This document shows positions 1 to 12,051 of a stretch of 64,000 bases of DNA, piece after piece (positions within the stretch are counted from its first letter, which is position 1; each line of letters begins with the position of its first letter). The position numbers and the translations under genes are program-made. The notes beneath the pieces were generated by a model. The model was not told the DNA's origin. It was given only the letters and a program-made list of their open reading frames with translations, and did not search any database. Source of the stretch: Cenococcum geophilum 1.58 (taxonomy: Eukaryota; Ascomycota; Dothideomycetes; Gloniales; Gloniaceae); the NCBI GenBank assembly GCA_001692895.1, contig KV748179.1:558001-622000 (forward strand). The letters run 5' to 3'.

Positions 1-3000
1 CTCCTAGCTATCCTCTAGATTCCGTTAATAATATACTCCTCCTAAAGTCTTAACACTAAGCCTATAGCTCCGTTATATCCTTAAGTTAATCCCTTATAGA
101 AATCCTCTATAAACTATTCTGCTATGCTTCTTAGGATATACTTTATTTCTCAATTTTCGTATATATCTAACTATAGATCTTCTAGCTATACTTCTAGAAT
201 CCTTTATACCTAAAAGCTTTCTAGTATCTTATAGACTTTCTCTAACTTATTCTCTTAAGTTGCTATAATTTTTAGATAATTGTACCTAATTAATCCATCT
301 ATGTCTTTTCGCAATAAAGCCCCCAATAGCTTTTCATTGTTTTATAGTTCAGCCTTTTAACTTAACGCATTAGCTCGTATATTATCTATACCCTTAGTAT
401 ACTAAATTTTAAAATAATATTCTATAAGCATCTCTACCCATCTAACCTGTCTTTAGTTAAATTCCTTTATTATTAGGAATCCCGTTAGGTTCTTATAATC
501 TATTTTAACTATAAATAGTTTTTCTATACCTTATAAGAATAATCTCTATTCCTTTAGTACTATAACTATACCTAATAACTCCTTGTTATAGATGTTATAG
601 TTTAACTCTAGTAGTGTTATCTTCCGACTATAATATGCTACTAGATGCTATTTATCCGGATACCTTTATATAAAATATACTCCTAGTATAAAGTCTAATA
701 TATCTGTTTCTATAACCATCTCTAGTCCTAGTTAATAGATCTTAAGAACTGGCTCCTAGGTAAATAACTTTTTAATTTTTTTAAAGAGTCCTTACTATTC
801 CTCTCCCTATGCCTATAGTTCTTCTTTCTTTGTTAATCGTGTAAGTAGTTTAATATCCTTTAACTACTATACTATAAACCTTTTGCAGTAATTACAAAAC
901 CCTAAAAACAATCTTAACTGCGTAACGTTCTCCAGTTCTTACTAATTTACTATAGCCTCAATTTTCTTTAGATCTATGCTAAGTTGGCCTAGTTTAATAA
1001 TAAATCCAACGAAATCGGTCTTCCTAGTAAAGAACTCGTATTTCTTAATTACTACTAATATCTGTTCTTCTTATAGTCTCTTTAAGACCCATTTAACGTG
1101 TTCCTTATGTTCTTCCTTAGTTATTAAGTAGATAATAATATTATCGAGGTATACTATAACAAATTCATCTAAATATTCTCCTAATATATTGTTAATACGC
1201 TTTTAGAACGTTGCTAGTGCGTTTATAAGCCTAAATTATATAACTAATGGCTTATATAGTCCTTCCTTTAACCTAAAGGCTGCCATTTATTTGTTGCCTT
1301 CCTTAATCCTAATCTAATGGTACGCCTATCTTAGATCTATCTTTATAAAGATTTGCGCGTTACCTATCCTGTCTTAGATTTCGCTAATTAAGGGTAAAGA
1401 ATACCTATTCTTTCTAGTAATACTATTTAACTGTCTATAGTTAATGCATAGCCTTAGTTTACTATTCTTCTTTAGTATAAACAGTACTAGATAACCCGCT
1501 AATAACTACAATAGTCTAATATATCCCTTTTATAAGTTTTCTTAGACAAACTCTTTTAATGCTCTACCTTCTTCTTTAGTAAGCTTATAGATTGGAAAGA
1601 ACCTTAGACTTATTCCTGGTTCCAATTCTCTTTTATAGTCCCATACTATATACTCTAACAGCTTTTTACTTTTAGGTGACCATAGTTTTTTACCATACTT
1701 ATAGTATCTTTTTGGTATATAGCTTAGCCCTTTTTCCATTCCTTTATAGGTTGCTCCTACTTAATACCATACCATCTTAGCTTATTATCGTATTTTACGG
1801 CGTTAAGTATCCCTAATATCGACCTGACCTATAATCCAATTAATCTTTAGATTATATTCCTATAACTAAGGCATTCCTAATACTGCCTTATTATTCCCTA
1901 ATGGTAATATATTAAAAGATATCTTAATCTGTCTCCCTTTAATAGTTAGCTAAATAGGTCCTATTTTAAGATTAATAATACCTCCTCCGTAGACTATTAG
2001 ATCTCCTAAAATTGTTACTAATAGGTAAAAACATTCCTTCTATCTATATAGTAATCCTATTCTTTTAACTGCTACTAGCAAGATATAGTTCCTTATTGCT
2101 CTACTATCTATTAGTGCCTCAAACTGTTAATTTTACTATTTAACTTATAAATTTAAGTGTCGTCCTTAAATTCCTTTAAGGGTCTAAGGTTCTACTACTA
2201 GCTCCCTCTAGTCCCGTAGGCCTCCACTTTTCCCAACTATTAGCTACTAGATCCTATCTATACTTAGTCCAACTTAGGCTAATACTTAGTTCGTTTCTTA
2301 TCTTTAATATACTATAGATAGGTATTCTCTAGATATTCCCACCATTATCGTCCGTCTAGGTATTCTTCCGTAAGGAATCTTCCTGGTTAAAGTATTAAGT
2401 CCCCTTATTCTTAAACTTCCACTAGGTGCTAACTATATATATACTTAGCGTTTTAATATTTCGCCTTATCCGTCATCTAATATATTCTTATTAGATACTT
2501 CCGATTTTTGTCCTTTAGTGCTCTATATATATTACACGTATTATCCACGCATACTATCCACGATAGTATATAATATACCTAATGTCTTAGGTCAACTCTC
2601 GGCTTATCCTTATCCTTAAGTTTAAACCTTTCTCGTGTTAATCTAAGCGTTGCGACTTTATTTATAGGTACTAAGATATGTCTTTCGCTTCTCTAGTCCT
2701 CTAATTACTCCTTTAGATCCTTTAATATTATAATTAAGGCTCCCTTAATATAAGTTATAGCCTTCTCTATAATTAGGTGGTCTTAAATAACTTTCTTATC
2801 TAACTATATATAGAAATCCTCCCACTTATTATTATGTCGTTGCCTATACCACTTTTAATATAGCTGCTTAAGTATATACGGCTTATCCGTAAGGAAATAT
2901 CTCTTTATTACTGCGTTGTAATAGCCTTTAGTATATCGTTCTTTAAACCTAGTAGGAATCCCTAGATCCTCTTCTTATTCTAGTTTAGTAAGCCACTTAG

Positions 3001-5263
3001 CTCTTAGTGTGCCTGCTCTGGGCCTATTAGTAATTCTTTATACTAGCGCTCTATCCCTTATATATCCTAATATGCTAGATCTCTTATCTAGTTTCTGTTC
3101 TTGCTATAAGGTAATTCTTACTCTAAATTNCTNTATNGTTTNNTTTATNTCGCGTCTTNNAAGTANATCCTTAAAGTCTNTNTACTTCTTAATCTTAGTA
3201 TTAACTTTTTAATCTTTAGGCTAAACACTATGTTCCCCTAGTAAGTCCTCTAGGTTTATATATCTGTCTCCTAGTCTAATTGCTGTTTATGCTACAGATT
3301 CTCTGATCTGTAAAGAAGCTCCTTACCTCTTACTTATAGGTGTCCTAATTTGTACTCCAAATTCTTAGTCCCTTAGATTCTTTAATTCTAAGCTTGCTTC
3401 TGTCTTAAGCTTAGCTCCAGCCTTAGTCTAACTAGGCTTTACTAGTGTCCTTGTCTCGTCTTAAGAGTCCTAGATCTTACTCATCTTATCTTAAAAATCT
3501 TATGCCGTTGGGAATTCTTATCCCAAGCTCATTTGTATGTCTTTGAACTAAGCTACTACCCTACTCTATTGGTTTTCGTCCGTTATAGGTCTTTGGGTGT
3601 GCCTTATCTTATCTTAAGAATCTTAGTCGTCTCTTATCTTATTGTAAGAATCTTAAGCCTTTGGCCTTTTGCCTTTATTAAGTGGTNAGCTAGCACTAGC
3701 AGTNGTCTNCTTNCTTAATNGTCTCTAGATNTTACTCCTTCCGTNTTATAAAGNAATAGATGCCNTATCTAATGGTGTTATAATACCCGTTACTAAACCT
3801 TACTCTATAGCGGTCTCAGTCTCTGCTTCTATTACGTCATTAAGGTTTAGATACCCCTAGTTGGTTCCTTTACTATTCTCGTCACTGTTAATTAATAAGT
3901 ACTCCGACTCCATTATTATTATTACTAATTATTATCCGCACGTTACCGTAATATCTTAATCTAGCTTATAGAGTTAATCTTATTCTTTATCTAACTCTAT
4001 AGTTCCTCTAAGTCTCTTTAACTCTAGCTCTTATAGTTAATAGCTTATACCATACTTAGCGTCTTTATAAATTCGGCATGCGTTATTATAATAAAACATA
4101 AAACTTTTAATTAAACACTCTTTTGTTCCTTATAGTACACTATTATCCCTCTATACGTATATATTACATACTATTAGTCTAGTTCCCTTTATTATATAGT
4201 AACTCTAACTATCTTTGCAATCCCTTATAAAGTAACCCTATTTTCCGTAATTTATATAAGCTTTATCTCTAAACCATTAACTTTATTATAAAGTCCGCCT
4301 AAACGTCTTCTGCTATTAAGATCCCTAGTTTGGCCTTTACTCCTTAGTCCTATAATCACTAGATCCTTAACCTCTAGGTTTTTACAGTTTCTTACTCTAT
4401 CTCTTATAGGCTTCTTTAGTACTACTTAGGTCTATTAGCTCTACGCTATACCATAGTTTTTAACTTAGCTTTAGTTATTGCGTATTCTATATCTTATACA
4501 ACTATAAAACTCTATCCTAGCCCTTCTTAGCCTATTCCCTTTAGAAGATCCTATTATTAATCTTAATCGCTTAATCTATTAATTCCCTTAGGGTGTCCGC
4601 ATCTTCTATTAGAATAATTACGTCCTAGACTTTAGCCTTAAGTCCTTATTTATACTATGCCATAAGCGCCTTATTGTTCCATTTGACCTATATTATAAGT
4701 ATTTAAAACTATATTGTGTATTTAATTACTAAAGTTCACTATGTTAGGTCCTAAAGCTTTCTCTTTACTATAGTTATTGCTTCCGGGTCCCCGAATATCT
4801 ATATTAACTATTCCGCGAATCCTGCCTAGCTAGAAAATATAAATCGTACTTCTTAATTAGTAGTAGTTATTCCATTAGTCTATATTTCTATTAAGTAGGG
4901 TTTAAACTATTTAAGTGCCTAACCTGTTAGGAATAGTCCTATATAGGCTATCTAGTCTATTATTATGGCTAACTTAACCCCCTCTTGCATAACTTTAAAA
5001 TATATCTACGTTAGAAATCCTTTAAGCTTTAATCTCTCTCCTAAGAATTGTTTAATTAATGGTAACTTAACCTTTACTACTCCGATTCTATTAAGTCTAT
5101 TCTTAAGTACCGTATTATTTTCTGTTAATCGATCTACTATTTCTTATAATTGTCCTACTGTTACAGGTTGTTGCGAGTCGGTGTCCACTATACTAGTGTT
5201 ACCCCCTGACCTTAAAGTAGTTGCCGCCGTTAATGGCGTTATAGTGGCTGCTTTTGGTGGTAT
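1..5263 (-). pseudogene. Gag-Pol of Gypsy A0, RIP-inactivated
   Basis: Read on the minus strand the order is Gag (from about 5263), aspartic protease (about 2130-1830), reverse transcriptase (about 1740-800) and the start of RNase H near the window edge. An open stretch at 1542-1739 matches the approach to the RT domain (residues such as KRYYKYGKKLW and LEPGISLRF), as in fungal Ty3/Gypsy. The first codon of Gag, ATG in the sister copies (43642, 48129, 20164), is ATA here (5261-5263), so even the start is lost. Dozens of TAG/TAA codons replace Gln and Trp. N runs at 3130-3180 and 3687-3765 obscure the region between Gag and protease. It cannot make a protein; the family assignment is secure from comparison of the four copies. 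Confidence 0.85.
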
Positions 5264-5306
5264 GTTATTTAACTCTATATTTAATACTGTAACTGGGTAG
5301 TAATTG

Positions 5307-5732
5307 TGTAACGGAACCTTATAGCAAGAACTACGATAGGTTCTGTTAATAGGCTAGGTGTGTAAGAAATATAAAGATAGTAGTTAACAACGTAATAATA
5401 ACTGGTGGAGTGGTTGCCTAACAGATTAACTCTAATTGTATTCTAAGAATTACTATAAGGAAGGAACTATCTAGGTAGGGACTAAGGGTCCTTAAATATA
5501 TAACCGTACTCCTAAGAAAGTTGTTGCTCTGTTTACTCTGTCTACTCTGTTCGCTCTATAACAGATCTTATAGACTATGCAGATTATATAGATTACATCA
5601 CGTGACTCTGCTTACTATTCCTTATTACATAGTTTCACGGGTTCCATTCTGGACCGTGCTTGTATTAACCAACTAGCTTCTTCTAACTCCTCTCTAAGTA
5701 GTTGTAACATCGTACTTAAAGCGTCCGTAACA
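5307..5732 (-). repeat. 5' LTR of Gypsy A0 (426 bp)
   Basis: It begins TGTAACGGAACC and ends GCGTCCGTAACA on the plus strand, the inverted ends shared by every Gypsy A LTR here. The outer thirds align with the LTRs at 11632, 20206, 43173, 47659, 55189 and 58577, but the centre (about 5518-5620) is different and contains short repeats of the type CTCTGTTTA/CTCTGTCTA. Confidence 0.9.
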
Positions 5733-5737
5733 CTCCC

Positions 5738-8700
5738 CGCCTTTTAGGACTCGCCTACTTAGCGCCTATAAGTCGCCTATAGTGCTCTACTACCTTACTG
5801 TTTAACCTCCTTAGGAACCACTACTGCCGTAACAAGCCTATGGACGCGCTAGTATTACAAACTATTACTCTACTACTGTAGAGTTACTAGGGGGCGCCTA
5901 CTGCTTGCCCCCTTACCTTTTATTACTATTTCCCTTATAACCCGGAACTGATTTAGCATATTTTAACTAATAAGCCACTAGGTAACCGCCTTAAGGCCTT
6001 TTTATATTAAGAGTAGTGTATTATAGTTCTCTGTACTAGCTGCTAAGAGTATTATTTCTTAATTAGTGCGTAGGGGGCATAGCAGTATTACGTGTTTTGG
6101 TGTCTATCTTAACCAGCCACATTTACATCTTAGGCTACCTACTAGGACACCCACCTAGTAAAGCTAATCTTTTAGTCCTATTATTCCTATTCTTAAAAGT
6201 ATTGCTATTATATTTTCTGCCTTTATTAGGCCTTCTTAGAGCCCTTAGGTATTTACCCCCTATAGCATTAACTATACTATAGCTTAGGTTCGTCTTACCT
6301 AAGTTAGCCTCTATACCTTTAACTCCTATTTACCTCTCTAGCGTTAGTTTAACTAGTATTGCATTACGGTAGATAGTTTTCTAGCGTTCTTATATATTCT
6401 ACTTTAGCTCCTTTCTCTATCTTACTATTATTTTTACTAACCTCTTACGCGTCTTCCTTTCTCCTCTATATAGGCCTAGGCCCTAAAGCGGCACTATTTT
6501 TCTTCTGCTTTCTTTACCTGTTTCTCTAATATCTCTTCCCTACTTTAGGGTTGTTGGTTTATTCTCCTATAGGGCACCCTAGGGTCCCTCTATAGTTTAC
6601 TTAGGCGTGTCTTAATATACTTTATAACATTAGAGTTACGTTTATTTTATATCCTTTATATTACAGCGGCTTTAATATATAACTATAGGGGGGGAATATT
6701 AAATTCCTTCTTAAGCAGTGCTGTGGCCGTTCGCTCATACCCACCTATAATACTCTAAAGGCAGGCTGTCTGGACCTTTTAAAGTGGTTTAAGAAGTAAT
6801 TTAGGGGGGCCCTTCTTAGTTTCTCTAATGGCCCAAATACTAGATCTATATATTATGGTTAGCCGGATAACTGCTATATATAGTAGGCGTAACCTCTAGA
6901 AGTATGGACCCTATATAGAGTTAACAATCCTAGATAAAGTAATAAACTGTACTTAGCCTTTATAGGCCGCTTACGCCATATATGCGCTCCACCGGAGCTT
7001 GCTATCTACCTATACTCCTAATACCCTTAAGCCCTAAACTGGTTAACCCCTAAAGCCTTAGATGCGAATTATATACTAAAGATCTGCAGATTGGTTACGT
7101 TTTCTTATAAAATAGATTAGTTGGTATTTCTCTAGTGAGAATTAGACTCTATAACGTTTTGCCTATTCTATATAAGTATTATAGGCTTTCTCTAGTGTTC
7201 TGCAATTCTCTGCGGCTATTAGCCCATATATAATTAGGTTTGTGTCGTTAATAAAGCCTATCCCCTAGGTNGCCNCTTCCTTAAAGGAGTTAAGNAGGTT
7301 NCTTATAAAGAAAAGGAANAGTATAGGCGAGAGGGGTAATNNTTATAGTATTCCTGNTGNAACTNNNATAGGGGGGCTNTAGTATNNGCTAAAGACTAGT
7401 NATNTTTCTTTCTAGCCTATAAACCCTTAGACAAATTATATAATCTATTTTAGGAAGCCCTTTACCCTAAGGATATATAGGAGACGCTTATAGGGTATAT
7501 TGTCGTAAGCACCACTAATATTTAGGCTAAGTATTAATACTACGAAGTCCTTTTGCATCGCCTATGTAGATTTAATGGTGGTAGCGAGTAGCGTAAGTAC
7601 TAATAGTGTTAAGCGGTTCTTTCTTACCCCTATTTAGCTTTATAGTAGTAGGGCGTGTTTCTCTACTGTGTCTACTATATATTCCGCTATTACCCTTTTT
7701 AAGATCTTGCTAAGGGTGTTTTCTAAGGTAATAGGGCGGTAGCTTTCTGGGATTAAGTAATCTGCTTTACCTTCTTTTTATAAAACAACTATTGTTATAG
7801 ATCTTCTGAGTCGTGGGTAGTAGCCTATAGTAAAGTATGCTCTGGCTATATCTATAAGCTAAGGTGCTATAAGTGGCCCATAGGTTTTTAGGGCCTTATT
7901 TAGAATCCTATCTAGTCCTAGTGCTATATTATTTAAAAGGCGGCTAATAATTCTAGCTATTTCCTCTATTATTATATCGCTATTGACCCATAGGCGAGTC
8001 ACTAGTGTTTTACCTATGATATTACTAAGGTCTGCTGGAGCCGGTTAAGGGAAGAACCTTTCTATAAGGATCTTTGCCTTCTTATTATTGTCATTTATGG
8101 CCTATAATTCTCCTACTCTTTATAAGGGTAGTAGGTATAGGTCTTCTACTAGGCGCCCTGCCTTTTTCTTTACCTATTTTGCTATAGCCTAAAGGCCCTT
8201 GTTATAGGGGAGGCTTAGGTTAAAAGTATACTTGTTTATAAACCGTCTCTAGTTATTCCTTACTTCTTTTTTTAGGGTATTCTTTAGCTAGTTTCTTATG
8301 TCTTTATATTATCTCTTATCTTTAGGGTCGTAGCTACTTATATATTTCCTTCTTACTTATTATTGGCTAGTAACTAGAACTGCGTATTATATAGACTATA
8401 TATATCGCGCGTAGGGGCCTGGTTTTAAGATCGGGCAGTGCTCTTTTAGCCTATTTTTAATCGCTGCCTAGATCCTTTCTAGTCTTCGGTTGATTTCCTT
8501 GGGGGTAGCTAATAAGCCTTGCTTGTTTGGTATTAGGTGGATTTCTTCTAGGTTTTAAAGTTATTGTTTAATTATATTAAGGAAACTATTTATCTTAAGC
8601 TTCCTTATTACATATCTTTTTCTATTTAGTTACGCTTTAGTATCTAGGTCTAGCTATATTTAGATAGGGATATAGTTTAGGGTAAGTGCCTATTCTTCTT

Positions 8701-9480
8701 TAGGGTTGCACCTTTTAAGTCTCTAGTATAGGCCTTCGTCTATAAATATGAGGTTAATTATACTTTTAGCGGTGCCTTATTGCTATATAATTACTCTTAG
8801 GGGGGTAGCTAGCTTAAGGCCCCAGATATCTATAGCTCTTAATAGGTACTCTAACTATTAATCTACAGTAATATAGATACCCCCTATTACGGGTAGTAGA
8901 GGTTTATATCTCCTAGTAGGATAAACTCTATACCTTTGGTTTCTAGTAAGCTTATTACCAATATAATATTCTCTATTTATAGGACCCCTTCAACCCTAGG
9001 GTTATATATATTAATAATTTGTACCAGTCCCCTATATATTTAGATTGTTATAACTATAATATCTAGGTTAACTGCCTACTATAACTATAAGGATAGGCTG
9101 ATAGCCTTATTAATTATAAAGCATATGCGTATAGCTGCTTTTAGTTTATATAGGAGCTGGAATCCTTGGGGGTAGTATATCAATTATATAAAGGTATTGT
9201 AATACAATTCTTATATAGTAAGGATATAGTGTTTCTCTAGGTCTAGACTGTCTAGTAGGGGCCTTGCAAGGTGGTGGTTTATATTGCCGCAGTTATACTA
9301 TATAATAGATAGGTGGCGGACCCCTAGCGAGGGTCCTTTAACTCTCCTTCATTCCTCGCTTTTTCTGTTTCTATTTTCTCTAGGATATTCGGAGCTTCTA
9401 TCTCTTATATCTATACCCTAGTTACTACTTATTTTATATAGAGCTTTCTATTTCCGTGTCTTATGTTCCTATTAGCGCTT
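5738..9480 (-). pseudogene. LINE ORF2: endonuclease + reverse transcriptase, broken
   Basis: The product would nick target DNA and copy the element RNA at the nick. Domains on the minus strand: AP-type endonuclease about 9310-8640 (YNCGNINHHLARPLLDS at the start, GDINLYYP near 8898-8925); reverse transcriptase about 8330-7090 with SGAYDNIPYKRL near 7480-7520; the catalytic FxDD box appears as FINDTNLI (7233-7250), so its first Asp has become Asn. Near 6070-6135 is a CxC...KHV...C motif typical of the C-terminus of fungal LINEs. Reading continues to the Gypsy LTR at 5732, so the last residues are missing. Many in-frame TAG/TAA codons and an N-rich patch at 7270-7405 are present. Confidence 0.85.
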
Positions 9481-9719
9481 CTATATCTAAATTTATTATT
9501 ATTACCGGTTCTTCCCCTATTCTTACTAGTCGGCTATATACCCTTTATAGGTTGGCTATAAATGTTATATTTGCCTTATTAAGTCTAATTCTTAATTATC
9601 CTGGTCTTAAGCCTGCTGTTACTGTCTATAGGGGTCTTCCTACAGGGCGTCCTCTCCCTTATATCCCCTGTGACCCTTATATCCCTAATCGGTCTAGTAA
9701 TATCGCACGGCGTCGCTTC

Positions 9720-11160
9720 TAGCCCGTTAAGGCTTAGGATAGCTAGCCTAGCCCTCTAGTATTAAAGGTAGGAAACGCTAAGAAGGCGCCTGCGTCCCCC
9801 TAGCTTATTACCTGTTGTTTCCATTTATATAACCTAGCGTGCAGTTATTCCCGCAGCTATTAAGCCCTTACCTTCCGTCTCCTATATTCAATGCAGTTTT
9901 CTCTCTCCCACGCCTTATATATACTTTAGTGGCAGTTTGCATATTTTATTTAGTCTTAATTTAAGCAATATCTCGTATTATGGGGGCCTATATAGTGGCC
10001 GTAGCACACCTATACTGCGTATATAGATTAGGTGTGTCCCTATTATATATAGCAATAGCATTATTTTAGGTGTAGTCTATAGTTATAGAGCCTTATATTA
10101 TATATAAGGCCATTTATAATTATTCCTTTTTAGATAAGGAGTTTTTATATTCCTAGTATATATATGCTAACGATAAGGGAGCTATACGTTCGTCCGGCGT
10201 CTCCCTAGTAAGTCTTCGGCGACCCTTATATCCTCTTATTATTCTCATTATATACTTAGTTTACATTTTCCTATTAAAGCTATTGGATTTGGGTGATTTT
10301 AAGTCCTAGTATAAGGCGTTCCGTTTATCTTACTATCTCCTATATAATTGCTATATTGTCCGCCTAGCGTCCCTTTTTTACCCTAAGGCTTATAGAAACC
10401 GCTAGAACTTTAATTAGGTAATCCTCGCGAAGTACTTTTATACCAATACGTTCTCCTAGCCTATCCCCTACCCTTACGGCTCGTTTCTTTGCCTATTAGT
10501 TCTTTAGGGTAACTCTAATATCTCCGCTCTTAAGGTATTAGACTATAACAGCGTTATAGACCTCTTTACGTATCTTTATAAGGACTTCTGTTTCTAATTA
10601 TCCCCTAAGCCCCTCTATTTATTCTGTATTTAGTTATATTATAATTATATACCTAGTTATTAACTTAAGGGGGGTAGGTTCCCTGTACTGTAAAAGCGCA
10701 GCTACGGCGGCCTAGGTGCGGTTCGCCGGTAAGAGGGGGTTATACTTATTTTTAATTTTGCTTAGCCGTTAGAGGATTTAATTAAGGGTTTGCTAGAGGG
10801 GCGCCTAAGATTTACTAGACTAGCGGAGCTATTCTACTAGCTATATTAGTTCGTTATAGCTAACGGTTACTCCCCTGCAATTTTAGATACTAGACGCGTC
10901 TAATAGGCTTTATATTTTATTAGATGCCTTCTTAATAGAGGTATTTCCGCTTTATAGTATAGTATTCGCCCGTCTTTATTGTAGAGGGCTATTGCTAGGC
11001 GTAGTTCTAGCGGTCGCGCGCGAGTGCGAGCCACCGTCGTTCGACGTGTGCCTCCCCTGCGATACATGCATCTCAGGGGGATTCTCTGGGTGTTTTTCAG
11101 GGTTCTTTTGGTTGGTTTTGGTCTTTTTGGGCCGGGTGTAGCAAGAGCTCCTTTTATAAA
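9720..11160 (-). pseudogene. LINE ORF1 (Gag-like), broken
   Basis: Lies just upstream of the endonuclease ORF on the same strand, where a nucleic-acid-binding ORF1 is expected. A zinc-knuckle remnant with the spacing C-x3-YGH-x4-H is visible at about 9975-10030 (VCYGHYIGPHNT, a stop just before it). The first ~150 bp (11005-11150) are well preserved and rich in Arg/Thr codons. Stops and probable frameshifts prevent an exact start. Assignment rests on position and the knuckle. Confidence 0.6.
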
Positions 11161-11631
11161 AGTTTAAAAGCGCTATATATAATGCATACTAAGTATAAAG
11201 GACGGCGGGTAGGAAAAGCAAATTATCTACGTAGTAACTGCGTTTAATATTCGCGAATATTATAGTATTATACGTTACTAAAATAGATGCTGCTAAGTAA
11301 TATATAAATGCTAGTATCTGTCTATCGTAGTTATATAAGGGGATATTTGATTTTTATATAATTGGGAGGTATAGGGCTATAAGGTCGCTCTAGGGCTAGT
11401 TTTTAATAGTTTTACTAGTACCTAGCACTTAAATCTGCTAAGGATTTGCCCTAAAGCGGCTAGATATCTCTAAGTAAAGCTCCTGCGCCTAATAAGACAT
11501 TACCGTATTTTACTATATTCTGCTATATTATTATATTCTGCCAAATTATTATATTCTGCTATATTCTATAAACTTTAAGTCATAAGCTAACTAATTAGGA
11601 TTTTCTATACGCGGTATAGAAAATTACTATT
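11161..11631. other. Degenerate AT-rich flank; continues at 20631
   Basis: No gene recognised. Two tandem-like stretches of ATATTCTGC (11516-11570) precede a hairpin at about 11600-11623, ATTTTCTATAC/GTATAGAAAAT. The right edge is the CTATT target duplication of Gypsy A2; the sequence resumes at 20631. The join is supported by a second inverted copy inside the Copia element (35235-35340) that aligns straight through the insertion point. Confidence 0.6.
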
Positions 11632-12051
11632 TGTAATAAAGCCTTATAGTAGGAACTACGGTAAACTTATTAATAGGCTAGGTATATTGGTAAATAAGAA
11701 GTCAATAACGTAATAATAACTAGTGGAGTAGTTGCCTAACAGATTAACTCTAATTATATTCTAAGATTTACTACAAAGGAGAGAACTATCTAGGTAGGGA
11801 CTGTAGTCCTTTAAATACACAACCGTACTCCTAAGAAATCCCCTTTATACGTAAGGTATGTGTTATATATATTATATATACGTTCCCTTTATATACCACA
11901 TATACTGCGTATAACGTTATATAACCTTAGTTACTATTCCTTATTATATAGCTCTACCGGCTCTATCCTAAACCGTGCCTAAATTAACTAACTAGCTTCT
12001 TCTAACTCCTCTCTAAGTAGTTATAATATTGTACTTAAAGCGTCCGTAATA
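11632..12051 (-). repeat. 3' LTR of Gypsy A2
   Basis: Starts TGTAATAAAGCC and ends GCGTCCGTAATA; partner of 20206-20625, with which it shares the same central core (CCCTTTATACGTAAGG...), distinct from the cores of other A LTRs. Confidence 0.92.

Larger units (their letters stand above)
1..5732 (-). mobile_element. Ty3/Gypsy retrotransposon A0, partial (runs off left edge)
   Basis: A minus-strand LTR retrotransposon of the same family as the elements at 11632-20625, 43173-59000 and 47659-55614. Only its 5' LTR (5307-5732) and the internal region down to about the RNase H/integrase boundary are inside the window; the 3' LTR would lie to the left of base 1. It is inserted at the 3' end of the LINE at 5738-11160; the bases after the LTR (CTCCC, 5733-5737) are the candidate target duplication, but the matching copy is out of view. 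All reading frames are broken by RIP-type transitions. Confidence 0.9.
5738..11160 (-). mobile_element. Non-LTR retrotransposon (LINE), Tad1-like, minus strand
   Basis: A two-ORF LINE on the minus strand: ORF1 with a zinc knuckle (about 11160-9720) and ORF2 with an AP-endonuclease, reverse transcriptase and C-terminal cysteine motif (about 9480-5738). Both show fungal Tad1-clade residues through heavy RIP decay. The 3' end is cut by Gypsy A0, so no poly-A tail is seen. The 5' end is approximate; about 11005-11150 has normal dinucleotide use and is not RIPed, unlike the rest. Confidence 0.85.

Noticed and set aside
4965..5300. Plus-strand open frame of 111 codons
   Set aside because: Antisense to Gag of Gypsy A0; open only by chance and without family resemblance.
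9456..9722. Plus-strand open frame of 88 codons
   Set aside because: Opposite strand of the LINE ORF1/ORF2 junction; no homology signs.
11170..11631. Possible 5' LTR of chromovirus B
   Set aside because: Apart from ATATTCTGC words it does not align with the B LTRs at 41683 or 31509.
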